Positions 1 to 7,583 of a DNA stretch of 64,000 bases are shown here, one piece after another. Position 1 is the stretch's first letter. Every line of letters begins with the position of its first letter. Under the pieces are notes generated by a model that was given only the letters and a program-made list of their open reading frames with translations, was not told the origin of the DNA and made no database searches. A program made the translations under genes and the position numbers. Source of the stretch: JAFGQU01 sp964483625 (GTDB lineage: Bacteria > Omnitrophota > Gorgyraeia > Duberdicusellales > 4484-171); the NCBI GenBank assembly GCA_964483625.1, contig CAZABB010000006.1:13682-77681 (forward strand). The letters run 5' to 3'.

Positions 1-700
1 CGCCCTTCCTTGTCTTGAGTCCCCGGAGATTGAAGCCGTTGACCACTTTGCGGAGGCTTTTCTCTTTGAGGTAGGAGTCATACATCTGCCTGATTATCTG
101 CGCTTCCTCTTCAAGCAGGTAGAGCTTCTTGTTCTCGGGGGTTTCCCTGTCCGCTTTGTTCAGGGCTTTTGCTTCGCTTGCTCCTTTTGCCCTGAGGCTT
201 TCGATGAGCTTTTCCCTTGTTATGTATCCAAAGGGGATTATCCCTCCGTTCCATTTGCCTTTTTCCGCCCTGTAGTGCATGTCAGTTGAGACTCTTTCGG
301 AATCAATTTCTCTCTCAAGCTGTGCCAGTGCCCCGAGGAGGTTGAGCATGAATCTTCCCATCGGGCCTTCGGTATTTATGTTTTCGTTGAGGGAGAGGAG
401 CTTGATGTCGTGCTTCTCGAAGAACGATACAAGGAACAAAAGGTCTTGAAGCGACCTTGTGATCCTGTCAAGCCTTGTGAATACGACGATGTTGAACTTC
501 TTGTCTTCTGCATCCTTCAGCAGAGCTTCCAAAGCCGGCCTGTTCTTGTCCTTTGCAGATATTCCCTCATCCCTGTAGAGCCTGAATACGGAGAATTCCC
601 TTGCGTTACAGTATTGCTTGAGGCGTTCTTCCTGGGTCTTGAGGGAGTCACGGTCTATCTGCTGGGTGGTTGATACTCTTATGTAGAGTGCAGCTTTCAC
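1..700 (-). CDS. Serine recombinase (resolvase/invertase family), C-terminus beyond window
   Basis: The reading frame enters at 700 with a GTG start and runs off the left edge after about 233 codons. The N-terminus reads KAALYIRVSTTQQ, which holds the nucleophilic serine of serine recombinases (RVST). It continues with DEGISAKDKNRPAL, VVFTRLDRITRS and LLGALAQLERE, the usual resolvase-domain landmarks. A recombinase-type linker (WNGGIIPFGY) follows, so this is probably a large serine recombinase, not a short resolvase. The GTG overlaps the stop of a 44-codon frame as GTGA, which points to translational coupling. Family knowledge says such enzymes move or integrate elements by phosphoserine chemistry. 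The missing C-terminal part, normally zinc-ribbon and coiled coil, cannot be judged. Confidence 0.93.
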   Translation of the reverse strand, partial: MKAALYIRVSTTQQIDRDSLKTQEERLKQYCNAREFSVFRLYRDEGISAKDKNRPALEALLKDAEDKKFNIVVFTRLDRITRSLQDLLFLVSFFEKHDIKLLSLNENINTEGPMGRFMLNLLGALAQLEREIDSERVSTDMHYRAEKGKWNGGIIPFGYITREKLIESLRAKGASEAKALNKADRETPENKKLYLLEEEAQIIRQMYDSYLKEKSLRKVVNGFNLRGLKTRKG

Positions 701-831
701 TTATTGGTTTTCCTTTCTTCGAGGAGCTTTTGGAATACCTTGATATCGGCTTCAAGCAGGATTTCAAGAACTCTCTGAAGCCTGAACCGCTCCCCGCTAC
801 CTTCCTTTATTATCCTGCGTTTCTTCTTCAT
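697..831 (-). CDS. Small helical protein coupled to the serine recombinase
   Basis: A 44-residue frame starting ATG at 831 encodes a basic N-terminus (MKKKRR) followed by a predicted amphipathic helix rich in Leu and Glu. Its stop overlaps the GTG start of the recombinase by GTGA, so the two are likely translated together. No family is recognised. Small proteins next to recombinases can be directionality factors or regulators, but nothing in this sequence proves that. A longer upstream extension of the frame is AT-rich, crosses the divergent promoter region and is not believed. Confidence 0.5.
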   Translation of the reverse strand: MKKKRRIIKEGSGERFRLQRVLEILLEADIKVFQKLLEERKTNK

Positions 832-1019
832 GATTTGCTTTCCGTAACATATTCTACTATGGAACACTATGAAGTCAAGAGGAATGTGCCTGCTGCTTAT
901 TTCAAAATTAAATGCAAAATCGGTTGCGTTACGGTTAGCGTTTGGATATAATAAAATCATATTTATACGATTAATATTATTCATATGATAAATAATATAA
1001 ATAGGGCAAAAAACACAAA

Positions 1020-1030
1020 AAGTATAAATA
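1020..1030 (+). promoter_or_regulatory. Archaeal-type TATA box for the RHH-hsdM-hsdS unit
   Basis: AGTATAAATA ends about 25 nt before the ATG at 1055, the spacing expected for an archaeal TATA box and a very short leader. A CAGGAG ribosome-binding sequence lies at 1041-1046. Between 971 and 1000 there is a partly palindromic AT-rich stretch centred on CATATG that could be an operator for the RHH protein (inference). The rest of 832-1054 is a divergent, gene-free promoter region. Confidence 0.6.
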
Positions 1031-1054
1031 CCACTTTCTGCAGGAGTTAGATAA

Positions 1055-1213
1055 ATGCCAAAAAAAGGGAAATCAAAACAATCCATAGGGATAACTATAG
1101 ATAAAGAAATCCTTAAGAAATTGGACAATTTCTGCAAGAAAAATTTTAATGCAAAACGGTCAGGCGTAATAGAGCAGGCCACAAAGAAATTCTTAGAGGA
1201 GAATTCAAAATGA
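1055..1213 (+). CDS. Ribbon-helix-helix (CopG-like) regulator, 52 aa
   Basis: The product has a basic N-terminus, then a strand segment (SIGITIDKEILKKLDNF) and two helices ending RSGVIEQATKKFLEE. That is the beta-alpha-alpha layout of RHH DNA-binding proteins, which act as dimers. The ATG of the following methyltransferase overlaps its stop codon (ATGA), so it is the first gene of a three-gene modification cassette. Its likely role is autoregulation of the cassette, by analogy with RHH and C proteins that control restriction-modification timing. It is too short for most gene callers, but start, RBS, promoter and coupling all agree. Confidence 0.8.
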   Translation: MPKKGKSKQSIGITIDKEILKKLDNFCKKNFNAKRSGVIEQATKKFLEENSK

Positions 1214-3339
1214 GCAAATATGATTTTCTTGATGCACGCAAAGAACTCGAGCAGACGATAAGTGCTGATTTAAAACGGGCTCTTGAAAAGAGAGGGTTTA
1301 GCGTTAAACACAATGGCACTAAAGATTCCTCTGCACCGGGGAATAAAGCTGACATTGAGCTCTATAATTCGACTTACCATATCACTGTAGAGGTAACGAA
1401 GACAACAAAATCCAATGCAGACAGGGAATTTTTGGCAATAAAAGACCACTTAGAGCAGATTAAAAATACATACACTTCAAAGAAATGTTTTACTATTTAT
1501 GTATCTCCTGAGACACATTACCGCATGATGAATGCCATTCGAGATCATGATATCTTAAATAGCAAGAAAAACGACCTTAAGATATTGCCTTTTTCTTTCG
1601 CTTCTTTTGAGCTCTTTATTACCAAGCTAATTCAATCTCACAAGGAACAATACAATAAAACTCTGATTATAGGGTTATTTAATGAATATCTTAATTTTCT
1701 GGATGATGAGCGTGTCTTGAGGATATTATATGACAAACTATTTTCCGACGACGAGCAACTCAAAAGAGAAATTCAAATTAAAGAGGAAAATAGGCATCAG
1801 CAGACCGTTGAGAATTTAGTAAAAGATTTACTCAATCTCGAAAATAAGTTGAGAGAAGAATTGGGAATTACCCATACTGATGCAATCAGAGATATTATAT
1901 TTCTGGTCTTCATTAAACTTTATGAAGAAAAAAGAGAATTTGAAGGTAAAGAGAACAGATTTAAAAGGCACACCTTTCCTAAATTTCAAGAGTATATCAA
2001 TGATGAGAAATTAGCAGGACATGAATTGTTTAAGTTGATAAAGGAAGATAAAGAGCTTAAGTCTGCGAAGGTCTTTACTGATTCTGATTTTCTGTCCGAT
2101 AAACTGGACGACAATTTCATCCTGAAATTCTATATTGAGCCGTTTGAGAAATATCACTTTTATACTACTAAAGTAGATGGCCTCGGCGCTGCATATGAGG
2201 TTTTGGGTATGCGGGCAGGTAAAGATGTTAAGGCAGGGCAGTTTTTTACTCCTGAGAATGTCGTGAGATTTATGGTTCATATGGCAGAACTGGATTATGA
2301 TGATGTAGTATTAGACCCCGCCTGCGGCACAGCAAGATTCCTTATATATTCTATGTATGACATGATTGAAAAAGTTCGAGGACGAAATCAGGATGATAAA
2401 GTCAAGAATATTAAGGTTAAACAATTGTATGGCTCAGATTATGACCCTAATGTGGCAAAGCTGGCAAAAATGAATATGTATATACACGGAGATGGGAAAA
2501 CAAACATTATGGACCAAGACGGTCTTTTATTATTTCATTTTGATAATCAAATTGATGCAATCCTTACAAATCCTCCTTTGGGTGACCAATCATATCAAAA
2601 GACAAGCTATGATGATATTTTTAAGAAGGAACGCATGGCTGTAATTCCAAAGAATAATGTATCCACAGATAATCTGAAGTCTTTGAGGGACAAGCTCAAT
2701 GCCTTAAAAGAAAGTTTATTGAAGGCAAAAGAGACACAATCTCAGAAGAATGTCCAAAGGATAAGCAAGAACATTGAGGAATGTGAAAGGAAAATTGTTA
2801 ATTTAGAAGAAGACATTGCCCGGGGGACTGTTGAACATAAGGTCTCTGGCACACAAATGAAAGGTGGCGCCTTATTCATAAACGCTGCGTATCATTATTT
2901 AAAGACTGTTAGAAATGAGGATGCTTTACCAGAGTGGCGTGGGGGGAAGCTGCTTCTTATTTTGGATGAGGGCATTTTGAATACAGAGGATTATTCTAAT
3001 GTTAGAAATTTTGTAAAGGAGCATTTTTATATTAAGGCGGTGATTTCTCTTACGAGAGATACCTTCATCCCTATTTCTCATACAAGCACAAAGACCTCGA
3101 TATTGTATTGTATAAAGAAAGAAGATTTAGATGCAGTCCAGCAAGAACCTATCTTTTTTGCGCATGTGGATAAAGTCGGTTTGAATACAAAAGGCAAGGT
3201 GTGTGAGAATCATTTATTTAGTGGCAACAAGAAAAATATTCTGAAAAATTATATGGAATTCAAGAAGAATGTGTTGGATTCATATGATGGTTTAGCCTTT
3301 AATAGAAAAAGATTTGTCGGGAAAAAGAAAAATGTTTGA
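1210..3339 (+). CDS. hsdM: HsdM-like N6-adenine DNA methyltransferase with extra N-terminal domain
   Basis: 709 residues. From about residue 190 onward this is an HsdM: a helical N-terminal region, then an AdoMet-binding motif I (DPACGTARF, about residues 369-378) and the catalytic NPPLG motif (about 454), characteristic of N6-adenine methylation. Residues 1-170 are additional. They contain KADIELY followed by HITVEVTK, which resembles the D-x(n)-ExK core of a PD-(D/E)XK nuclease, but the lysine sits one position late, so the domain may be inactive or a related fold. HsdS overlaps the 3' end and no HsdR is present in the window. It could act as a modification enzyme, or as a single-chain restriction-modification enzyme guided by HsdS. 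Confidence 0.9.
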   Translation: MSKYDFLDARKELEQTISADLKRALEKRGFSVKHNGTKDSSAPGNKADIELYNSTYHITVEVTKTTKSNADREFLAIKDHLEQIKNTYTSKKCFTIYVSPETHYRMMNAIRDHDILNSKKNDLKILPFSFASFELFITKLIQSHKEQYNKTLIIGLFNEYLNFLDDERVLRILYDKLFSDDEQLKREIQIKEENRHQQTVENLVKDLLNLENKLREELGITHTDAIRDIIFLVFIKLYEEKREFEGKENRFKRHTFPKFQEYINDEKLAGHELFKLIKEDKELKSAKVFTDSDFLSDKLDDNFILKFYIEPFEKYHFYTTKVDGLGAAYEVLGMRAGKDVKAGQFFTPENVVRFMVHMAELDYDDVVLDPACGTARFLIYSMYDMIEKVRGRNQDDKVKNIKVKQLYGSDYDPNVAKLAKMNMYIHGDGKTNIMDQDGLLLFHFDNQIDAILTNPPLGDQSYQKTSYDDIFKKERMAVIPKNNVSTDNLKSLRDKLNALKESLLKAKETQSQKNVQRISKNIEECERKIVNLEEDIARGTVEHKVSGTQMKGGALFINAAYHYLKTVRNEDALPEWRGGKLLLILDEGILNTEDYSNVRNFVKEHFYIKAVISLTRDTFIPISHTSTKTSILYCIKKEDLDAVQQEPIFFAHVDKVGLNTKGKVCENHLFSGNKKNILKNYMEFKKNVLDSYDGLAFNRKRFVGKKKNV

Positions 3340-4768
3340 CACTTCTATTTACTACAGATTTTCAGAAGAGATTGATGACAGGTTTGACGAAAATTATAAT
3401 CATTTGCGTTATGATGAAATTAATCGGCTACTCAGTAAAAGCAGATTCGAGAATATCCTTCCTATAGGCGATAAGCAAGTTCTGAAGGAAATTACCAGTG
3501 GCAAAACGCCTCGAGGAATTAAGTATCAGGAAGAAGGAGTGCCATTTTTAGGAGCTTCAAATATCATCAACGGAGAGGTTGATATAGAAAGTTGCCCTAA
3601 GATTGAACAAGAAATGCATGAAGGAGTGCTTAAGTCTTCCAAGGTAAAAAAGGGAGATATTCTAATAACGATGGCGGGAACAATAGGTCGTTGTGCGATT
3701 TATTCTTATGAAGAAGAGGCAAATTGTAATCAAGCCGTAGCAATATTGCGATTGAATGAAGATATAGTAATCCCCCATTATGTCGTAGAATATCTTGATT
3801 CAGTTATTGGTGATCTGTTTTTTCAGAAATTCCAGCATATTTCGAGTCAGCCTAATATTAATCTTAATGAAATTAAAAGAATTAAGGTAATCCTTCCAGA
3901 TAAGACGCAACAGAAGACCATACTGAATGAAATAAATAAAATTAGAGCAGAATTACATAATATAATAAAAATGCGTGAAGATAAGCTCATAGAGATTAAG
4001 GTTTCTATAATTGACGAGTTAGAATTTAAGTCTCAAATACCCAAAACGTACTTTTTTCATAAAGGGAGAGAATCTACGAACTCCTGTTTTTCCTTTTTTG
4101 AAGATTTGGATAGGCTTCACTACTTGTTTAATCAACCCAAAGGTAAATTATACGAAGAATTAATTAAAATATTTCATACTGTTGAACTTAATGATGCTTG
4201 CAGCGAACCCATTAAACGAGGAGAGCAGCCTGTATATATGGAAGAGGGGGAAGTGAAAGTCATAAAAACTATAGATTTAAAGAATTCTTATATAGATATG
4301 GATAATTGCTTAAGAGTATCACAGGAATTTTATGATGAGAAGGTTACTGCTCAAATTTTTAAAAAAGATATTTTAATTGCTTCAACAGGCTATGGGTCTT
4401 TAGGCAAGGTAGATATATATGAGGATGATGAACCCGCTATGGTGGATGGGCATATTTCTATTTTACGCCTTAACTCAGATTATGACCCCTATTTTATACT
4501 ATACTTTCTTCGTTCTCCTTTGGGGCAGATACAGTTTGAAAAGTGGTTCTCTGGTTCTTCTGGGCAAATAGAAATTCAACCCGGAGACTTAGGCAAATTC
4601 TTGATTCCCTCTGCATCTGATAATGGAATTTCTTTTGTAAGGCAGTGCCAGATATCAAAGAAAATATCTGGTAAGTTAAAAGAAGCTAATTTGTTAAGAA
4701 GTAAAGCGGATTTAGTCAGAGATAAATTGTCTCAGAATTTTCAAGAATTAATATTCCGGAACTTTTAA
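3332..4768 (+). CDS. hsdS: HsdS-like specificity subunit with two target-recognition domains
   Basis: About 478 residues if started at MFDTS (3332); an alternative start lies 18 nt upstream. Two recognition domains are visible, each with the usual signature of a strand-rich block: GVPFLGASNI with KKGDILITMAGTIG in the first, and KKDILIASTGYGSLG with MVDGHISILRL in the second. Each is followed by a long helical spacer. This is the normal HsdS layout and full length. The start overlaps the end of hsdM by 8 nt, consistent with a stoichiometric complex. It sets the bipartite DNA target of the methyltransferase. The target itself cannot be read from sequence. Confidence 0.93.
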   Translation: MFDTSIYYRFSEEIDDRFDENYNHLRYDEINRLLSKSRFENILPIGDKQVLKEITSGKTPRGIKYQEEGVPFLGASNIINGEVDIESCPKIEQEMHEGVLKSSKVKKGDILITMAGTIGRCAIYSYEEEANCNQAVAILRLNEDIVIPHYVVEYLDSVIGDLFFQKFQHISSQPNINLNEIKRIKVILPDKTQQKTILNEINKIRAELHNIIKMREDKLIEIKVSIIDELEFKSQIPKTYFFHKGRESTNSCFSFFEDLDRLHYLFNQPKGKLYEELIKIFHTVELNDACSEPIKRGEQPVYMEEGEVKVIKTIDLKNSYIDMDNCLRVSQEFYDEKVTAQIFKKDILIASTGYGSLGKVDIYEDDEPAMVDGHISILRLNSDYDPYFILYFLRSPLGQIQFEKWFSGSSGQIEIQPGDLGKFLIPSASDNGISFVRQCQISKKISGKLKEANLLRSKADLVRDKLSQNFQELIFRNF

Positions 4769-4795
4769 TCCCATTCAGAGGATATATCTTTATCT

Positions 4796-5278
4796 CTATT
4801 TCCCCATCAATTCCTCTCTAATCCTTTCCCCTTCCTCAGTCAGTACGTATAGCCTTCCGTTTTTCTGTTCGGGGTTGAGGCATTTGGCTATGCCTTTGTC
4901 TATGAATTCCCTGAGTGCGTCGCATATCCTTGCCACCTTTATGTCGTCGCTTTCCCCGTCCGGATTGATTTTCGAGAAGAGTTCTTTTTCCGTTATCGGG
5001 ATGATGATGTGCCTGATTATCTCCTCTCGGAGCTTTTTGCCTTCGTCGGTCAGCTCATACAGTTTTCTTGCTGTCTTGCCTCCGTTTCTGCTTACCGCTA
5101 TCCCTTTTTTCTCAAATGCCTTGAGCACGTCTGTCGTGTTGTTGCAGTTCGCCCTGTTGTAGTAGGGCTTGATTTTCTTCTGTATGAGGCTTGCTGTCAT
5201 CGGGTAATCCATAGCTTTGATAATCGCTATCCTTCTTGGCCCTTTGACAACCCATGCTAACAGCTCTATGCTCACCAT
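4796..5278 (-). CDS. Tandem winged-helix DNA-binding protein
   Basis: 160 residues made of two similar halves. Each holds helices followed by a wing ending in a LYELTDEGKKLREE or LYVLTEEGERIREE segment, typical of archaeal winged-helix regulators. It resembles the 83-residue protein at 11428. The start at 5278 is supported by an AAATTTAAAA box at about 5305-5315, giving an essentially leaderless transcript, with a TGAGTGA box directly upstream at 5318-5324. It converges on hsdS with 27 nt between the two stops. Its targets are unknown; local autoregulation is a guess. Confidence 0.75.
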   Translation of the reverse strand: MVSIELLAWVVKGPRRIAIIKAMDYPMTASLIQKKIKPYYNRANCNNTTDVLKAFEKKGIAVSRNGGKTARKLYELTDEGKKLREEIIRHIIIPITEKELFSKINPDGESDDIKVARICDALREFIDKGIAKCLNPEQKNGRLYVLTEEGERIREELMGK

Positions 5279-5304
5279 CTTTTTACGTTTATAAATGGAA
5301 ACGC

Positions 5305-5324
5305 TGTTTTAAATTTATCACTCA
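5305..5324 (-). promoter_or_regulatory. TGAGTGA box plus TATA box, minus-strand promoter
   Basis: Read on the minus strand, TGAGTGA is followed at once by TAAATTTAAAAC, and the ATG at 5278 lies about 27 nt after the TATA centre. The same box-TATA-start geometry recurs before the genes at 7395 and 9663. Confidence 0.5.
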
Positions 5325-5475
5325 TTTTATACTTTTTAGGTAAGTATTGATTGAGAATTGGTAACTCTCGTCCGATTTCGGATAAATACAGCATGTTTTT
5401 TACAGGTTTACTTAGTTAACTTTTTGAAGCATAAGCTTTAAGAATAAACTTCCTTGTGTTTTCGAGGTGGTCTGT

Positions 5476-5847
5476 ATGAATGGTGTCTATGTGTGTTATA
5501 GCGAAGAGAAGCAGGGCGATTTCTCTGAGGTTGTTGAGATGTCGAATGATGAATATCTGATTTGGAGGCATAAGACTTCTATCAGGAGGGAAATGAGGTA
5601 TCCGGCGAAGGTTATCATTAAGATTTCAAAGAAGGATATCTATTACGTGGGGGATTTGCTTCTGGTTAAGGAATATGAGGCTTTTAATCCTGAGATTTTC
5701 ATCAAAGATGAGCGTCATCGTCCTGTTGCTTGGAGTGAGTCTTCCGATGATACGAAAAGTGTGCTATTCATTGCTAATTTGCAGGAAGTTCCCGAGCCTG
5801 AGGAAGTGAAGGATATTCATCCTCCACGGGGGGTCGCTTATTTTTAG
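5476..5847 (+). CDS. Uncharacterised protein, 123 aa
   Basis: A GAGGTG Shine-Dalgarno sequence at 5464-5469 fixes the ATG at 5476 instead of an earlier in-frame GTG that lies within it. The product is a mixed alpha/beta protein without membrane segments or cysteine clusters. It contains a conspicuous RREMRYPAKVIIKISKKDIYYVG stretch suggesting a beta-rich core. No family is recognised. Its last 4 nt overlap the end of the convergent gene at 5844. A possible promoter (CTTTAAGAATAA) lies near 5430. Confidence 0.6.
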   Translation: MNGVYVCYSEEKQGDFSEVVEMSNDEYLIWRHKTSIRREMRYPAKVIIKISKKDIYYVGDLLLVKEYEAFNPEIFIKDERHRPVAWSESSDDTKSVLFIANLQEVPEPEEVKDIHPPRGVAYF

Positions 5848-6089
5848 ATACGGTATTTATCGAAAACTTCTTCTAGGTCTCGATACATATTTGTAAGCCA
5901 GTCATTTTTCCATCCGCCTTTATCTGTAAGGAGAAGTTTTTTTGCCAGGAATTCGTTGCTGACTTCGGATTTGCCGAATATTTTATCGGCGTATTCGAGA
6001 GCTTTTTCCATGCCTTGTTGTTTGTAGATCATAAAGATGTTAATGCACGCTATTTTGTTTGCTTTGTAGTTGCGTCTAAATCCTGTCAT
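5844..6089 (-). CDS. Uncharacterised protein, 81 aa
   Basis: A basic N-terminus (MTGFRRNYKANK) is followed by mostly helical sequence with a WKNDWLTNMYRDLEEVF tail. A clear AATATATTAAAC box centred near 6116 lies about 27 nt before the ATG, so it is probably transcribed without a leader from its own archaeal-type promoter. No homology is recognised. It converges on and overlaps by 4 nt the gene ending at 5847. Confidence 0.55.
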   Translation of the reverse strand: MTGFRRNYKANKIACINIFMIYKQQGMEKALEYADKIFGKSEVSNEFLAKKLLLTDKGGWKNDWLTNMYRDLEEVFDKYRI

Positions 6090-6242
6090 TTATGCCTGAC
6101 TAGGGGTTCTGTTTAATATATTTTTTGTATATTGGATATTTCGGCACACGCAGACCTTCTTTTCTTAAAGCTTTTCCCCTGAATTGCGGGGTCGGATATG
6201 TTTATCCTAAAGCTTTAATGAGAGGTCTGCTATACGTGCCTT

Positions 6243-6298
6243 TCACTCAGGCCTCCAAAGACCGCTGAAAAATCTTTGGAGGTGTTTACCATGAGTGA
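6243..6298 (+). promoter_or_regulatory. Composite hairpin covering the Shine-Dalgarno and start codon
   Basis: CCTCCAAAGA (6252-6261) is an exact inverted repeat of TCTTTGGAGG (6273-6282), and the GGAGG half is the ribosome-binding site of the gene at 6291. Outside it, TCACTCA (6243-6249) pairs exactly with TGAGTGA (6292-6298), which overlaps the ATG. If transcribed from the upstream TATA-like ATGTTTATCC near 6196-6205, the leader can hide both initiation signals. That it regulates translation is an inference. Confidence 0.65.
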
Positions 6299-6602
6299 AG
6301 TAGTAGAAACTATAGTCAGGCAGTTGTCCTGCCAGGGCCTTGACAAGCTGACTCTTGCTTGCCTCGGCTTCAAGACGTTTGTGAAGATGGATGATGATAC
6401 TCTCCGCCTTCACTTCAAAGACAGAAGGGGCGTTGTCAATGTGGATGTGCATTACAACATCGGGTATGACTCGTACGATGTGACATACCAGCGAATCGAC
6501 AGGGAGACTTACGAGATTAAGTCGAGAATCAGGAAAGATGTTTTCTTCGATGAGCTCGCCGGCGTCTTCGACGATTTGTTTGCCATTAAGGGGCTCGCCT
6601 GA
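6291..6602 (+). CDS. Uncharacterised protein, 103 aa, with RBS-occluding leader
   Basis: The start at 6291 is set by GGAGGTG six bases upstream; an in-frame TTG at 6276 lies inside the hairpin. The product is a compact alpha/beta protein with alternating strands (RLHFKDRRGVVNVDVHYN, YDSYDVTYQRIDRETYEIK) and helices at both ends. It looks like a small soluble protein of phage or plasmid type. No family is recognised. The long structured 5' leader is unusual among the mostly leaderless genes around it, and suggests strict translational control. Confidence 0.65.
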   Translation: MSEVVETIVRQLSCQGLDKLTLACLGFKTFVKMDDDTLRLHFKDRRGVVNVDVHYNIGYDSYDVTYQRIDRETYEIKSRIRKDVFFDELAGVFDDLFAIKGLA

Positions 6603-6631
6603 GCCTCTTTATTTTTTTTGGCTCGCTGGTT

Positions 6632-6964
6632 TTATGCCGTAGGGATGAAGTGTTCTCTTAATGACTGTATGAGCTTGTCTTGGCCTTCTTTTGTTTTGTC
6701 CGTTGCTATCAGGTGTATGGAGTTTTCGTTGTAGATGACGCTTGCTGTGGAGTGCTTGCCTGTGTAGGTTTCGCTTTGCCCCTGCCAGTCTTCGTATCTG
6801 TGGCTTTTTAGCCTTTCTTCAGAATGAGGTTTTTCCATTTCCAGCTCTTTCATTATGCCTGTCAGGATTTTTATGCACGTGAAGGGGCATCCTTTGGGAA
6901 TGTTTATCTTTGCGTGGGTATCGTTCTTCCTGCTTGTATCAATCTCGATTTTTGGTTTTAGCAT
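6632..6964 (-). CDS. Uncharacterised protein, 110 aa
   Basis: The preferred start is MLKPKIEID at 6964, because a GATATTAATAAGAC TATA-like box lies about 28 nt upstream. Earlier in-frame ATGs would sit at or upstream of that box. The sequence has NIPKGCPFTCIKIL, then a strand-rich C-terminal half ending in TTDKTKEGQDKLIQSL-like helix. The two cysteines are too few for a confident zinc site. No family is recognised. It converges with the gene ending at 6602. Confidence 0.55.
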   Translation of the reverse strand: MLKPKIEIDTSRKNDTHAKINIPKGCPFTCIKILTGIMKELEMEKPHSEERLKSHRYEDWQGQSETYTGKHSTASVIYNENSIHLIATDKTKEGQDKLIQSLREHFIPTA

Positions 6965-7092
6965 TTTATCGAGAATACAGAGATAACAAGTCTTATTAAT
7001 ATCTTTGCTATTTTTAGTATTCAAGAATGGTGACAGGAGAGTTGCGGCACTTTTCGTCAGGTTTAAATAGAAAAGAACAGCTTTGATATTGC

Positions 7093-7305
7093 ATGGCAGA
7101 AGGACTGATTGAAGGGGTGCTCGTAACTTTTACAGCCGTGATGATATTAATGCTTATGGGCATTACTTATTCTGGTGTTCAGCAGTACTCTAATCCTGCT
7201 GTCCATGCTGGCATACTCGGCGGTATCCTTTCTATCCTTTTGCTTATCTGTGCTGGCTCTTTGTTATCAATGGAGAATTATGTCTATAATGGAGGAATCC
7301 TCTGA
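7093..7305 (+). CDS. Small two-helix membrane protein, 70 aa
   Basis: Two hydrophobic segments, about residues 7-27 and 38-58, are joined by a short polar loop (SGVQQYSNPAVHAG), with short soluble ends. An AGGTTTAAATAG promoter box ends 23 nt before the ATG, so the message is probably leaderless. The hydrophobic spacing would also suit a holin-like or pilin-like small protein, but there is no specific signature. No family is recognised. Confidence 0.6.
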   Translation: MAEGLIEGVLVTFTAVMILMLMGITYSGVQQYSNPAVHAGILGGILSILLLICAGSLLSMENYVYNGGIL

Positions 7306-7353
7306 TTATTATTTTACCTTTTCTTTGAGTGTTCTTTTCCCAGACCTATCCTT

Positions 7354-7375
7354 TGAGTGCAAATCTTTTATATCC
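7354..7375 (+). promoter_or_regulatory. TGAGTG box plus TATA box
   Basis: TGAGTG (7354-7359) is followed by CTTTTATATCC (7365-7375), and the RHH gene starts about 26 nt after the TATA centre at 7395. A second TGAGTG lies at 7326-7331. Confidence 0.55.
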
Positions 7376-7394
7376 TTCCCGTTACCATTCTTTC

Positions 7395-7583
7395 ATGGTT
7401 AAAAGCAGGCTGATTAATGTGCGGTTGTCGGGGAGACAGTATGATCTCCTCATCAACCGTATGGAGTGCATGGGCTACCTTAACATGAGCCAGTTCATCA
7501 GGGATTGCGCTCTTCGGGATGACCTTGCCACCCTCAAGCTTCTGCGGGACATTCACGAGAGGGTGGTCGGCAGTGCCTCTTAA
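7395..7583 (+). CDS. Ribbon-helix-helix regulator, 62 aa
   Basis: Starting at MVKSRLINVRL, the protein shows the RHH pattern: an N-terminal strand (SRLINVRLSGRQYDLL), then helix 1, the MSQF turn and helix 2 (IRDCALRDDLATLKLL). The start is chosen from the TATA box 26 nt upstream; an earlier in-frame ATG lies before the promoter. It ends 4 nt inside the convergent recombinase gene. Because its own promoter carries the TGAGTG box, it is one candidate for the factor that binds that box. This is an inference. Confidence 0.75.
   Translation: MVKSRLINVRLSGRQYDLLINRMECMGYLNMSQFIRDCALRDDLATLKLLRDIHERVVGSAS

Noticed and set aside
832..1182. A longer N-terminal extension of the small gene before the serine recombinase
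   Set aside because: The extension overlaps the RHH gene and two promoters, and its sequence is hydrophobic noise typical of translated AT-rich spacer.
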